A stretch of 60,000 nucleotides of DNA from Symsagittifera roscoffensis (Eukaryota; Xenacoelomorpha; Acoela; Convolutidae), in the NCBI RefSeq assembly GCF_963678635.1, contig NC_087067.1, positions 52,694,233 to 52,754,232 of the forward strand, read 5' to 3'. The notes beneath the pieces were generated by a model. It was not told the DNA's origin and made no database searches. It saw only the letters and a list, made by a program, of their open reading frames with translations. The first letter of the stretch is position 1, and each line of letters begins with the position of its first letter. The translations under genes were made by a program, and so were the position numbers. This document shows, one piece after another, positions 59,521-60,000 of this stretch.

Positions 59521-59931
59521 TCATGCCGAAACCTTGTCATATTCGACAAGTATTTCAGAATATCGTGTCTTATAAAGTGGATTTCTGTATTTGCATGCAA
59601 TTTCTGTTTCTTGATATATTTGGAAACGTGTTAATTTATTTTCTATATCATGAATATTTCTGAATATTTGGAAACGTGTGAATTTATTTTCTATATTATG
59701 AATTTTTCTGAAATCATTACTTTGTTTTCGGGATGGATTTACTTGTTCGTATGGAATTGATTCGATAAAATATTTTTCATGAAATTTTATCATTCGAGCG
59801 TGTATTTTTGCTACTTGGAATGTTGTGCATGTATCTTCGGGAAACCAAACAATTGTTGCTTGTGTCCGTGTTGTAGGGTCACAATAACCTTGATCATTTT
59901 TGGAAGGTAATCTAATTCCTTGATAGATCAT
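59521..59931 (-). pseudogene. Envelope-like, N-terminal piece (partial)
   Basis: 136 codons (MIYQGIRLPSKNDQGYC..., ATIVWFPEDTCTTFQVAKIH, CKYRNPLYKTRYSEILVEYD) ending at a TGA at 59523-59521. Contains a 48 bp in-frame tandem duplication (59621-59716). No signal peptide is seen because the true N-terminus is probably beyond the window. Confidence 0.45.
59621..59716. repeat. 48 bp in-frame tandem duplication
   Basis: TGGAAACGTGTTAATTTATT at 59621 and TGGAAACGTGTGAATTTATT at 59669. 48 bp equals 16 codons, duplicating an IENKFTRFQI-type segment. Confidence 0.85.
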
Positions 59932-60000
59932 TGTGTTATCAGATAAATCTCGTGTGGGTTGTACTTTTTCGAGTTGTATTTTGCAATCGAAAAATATTAT

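Noticed and set aside
1-60000. tRNA or rRNA genes
   Set aside because: No intact A box plus B box with a cloverleaf and no rRNA signature were seen by eye; only weak tRNA-like SINE remnants.

Overview
The window is nuclear DNA from an animal. The noncoding sequence is AT-rich, the coding islands are split by introns with GT/AG borders, and the recognisable genes encode mitochondrial succinate dehydrogenase subunit B and cytosolic ribosomal protein uS15 (RPS13). The mobile elements (non-LTR retrotransposons with YLDD or YADD reverse transcriptases and restriction-like endonuclease tails, plus a viral-type envelope-like gene) fit an invertebrate, probably aquatic. I cannot name the species from sequence alone.

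Layout. 1-1190: a dispersed element with degenerate ~165 bp internal repeats. 1417-1596: a first coding exon (minus strand) of an unrecognised gene that leaves the window on the left. 4696-21273: a complete four-exon SDHB gene on the minus strand encoding 292 residues. Its third intron (4934-15013) is almost filled by a 9.4 kb array of a 131 bp unit. Each unit carries the last 62 nt of SDHB exon 3, the exon 3 splice donor and ~69 bp of intron. There are 72 copies of the exon tail, and the copy nearest the gene start is the real exon end. Intron 2 holds two dispersed repeat elements. 21300-27600 is gene-poor and repeat-rich. 27785-29024 holds two close minus-strand genes, RPS13 and a short acidic nuclear-type protein, separated by a MITE-like insertion. 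A 73 bp piece of the RPS13 coding region is copied just upstream of its start.

31860-45160 is a mosaic of two different reverse-transcriptase elements, A on plus and B on minus, always arranged tail to tail and repeated head to tail as a composite unit with deletions. 46600-53810 holds three successive, decayed copies of a third, jockey/CR1-like LINE on the minus strand. 53810-55800 is noncoding, with a perfect 13 bp hairpin. 55819-59931 carries minus-strand pieces of an envelope-glycoprotein-like gene with an internal 370 bp tandem duplication, then Ser/Pro/Thr-rich frames and an unrecognised ORF of 262 codons followed by a frameshift.

The most unusual structure is the SDHB array. The genuine exon end and splice donor are one copy in a homogenised satellite, so the gene presents about 71 decoy donors and exon tails downstream of the real one. 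The A/B composite and the env-like locus are the next most interesting. Host genes show no pathway clustering, except that RPS13 and the acidic-protein gene could be co-transcribed: each has a splice acceptor 18-26 nt before its ATG.
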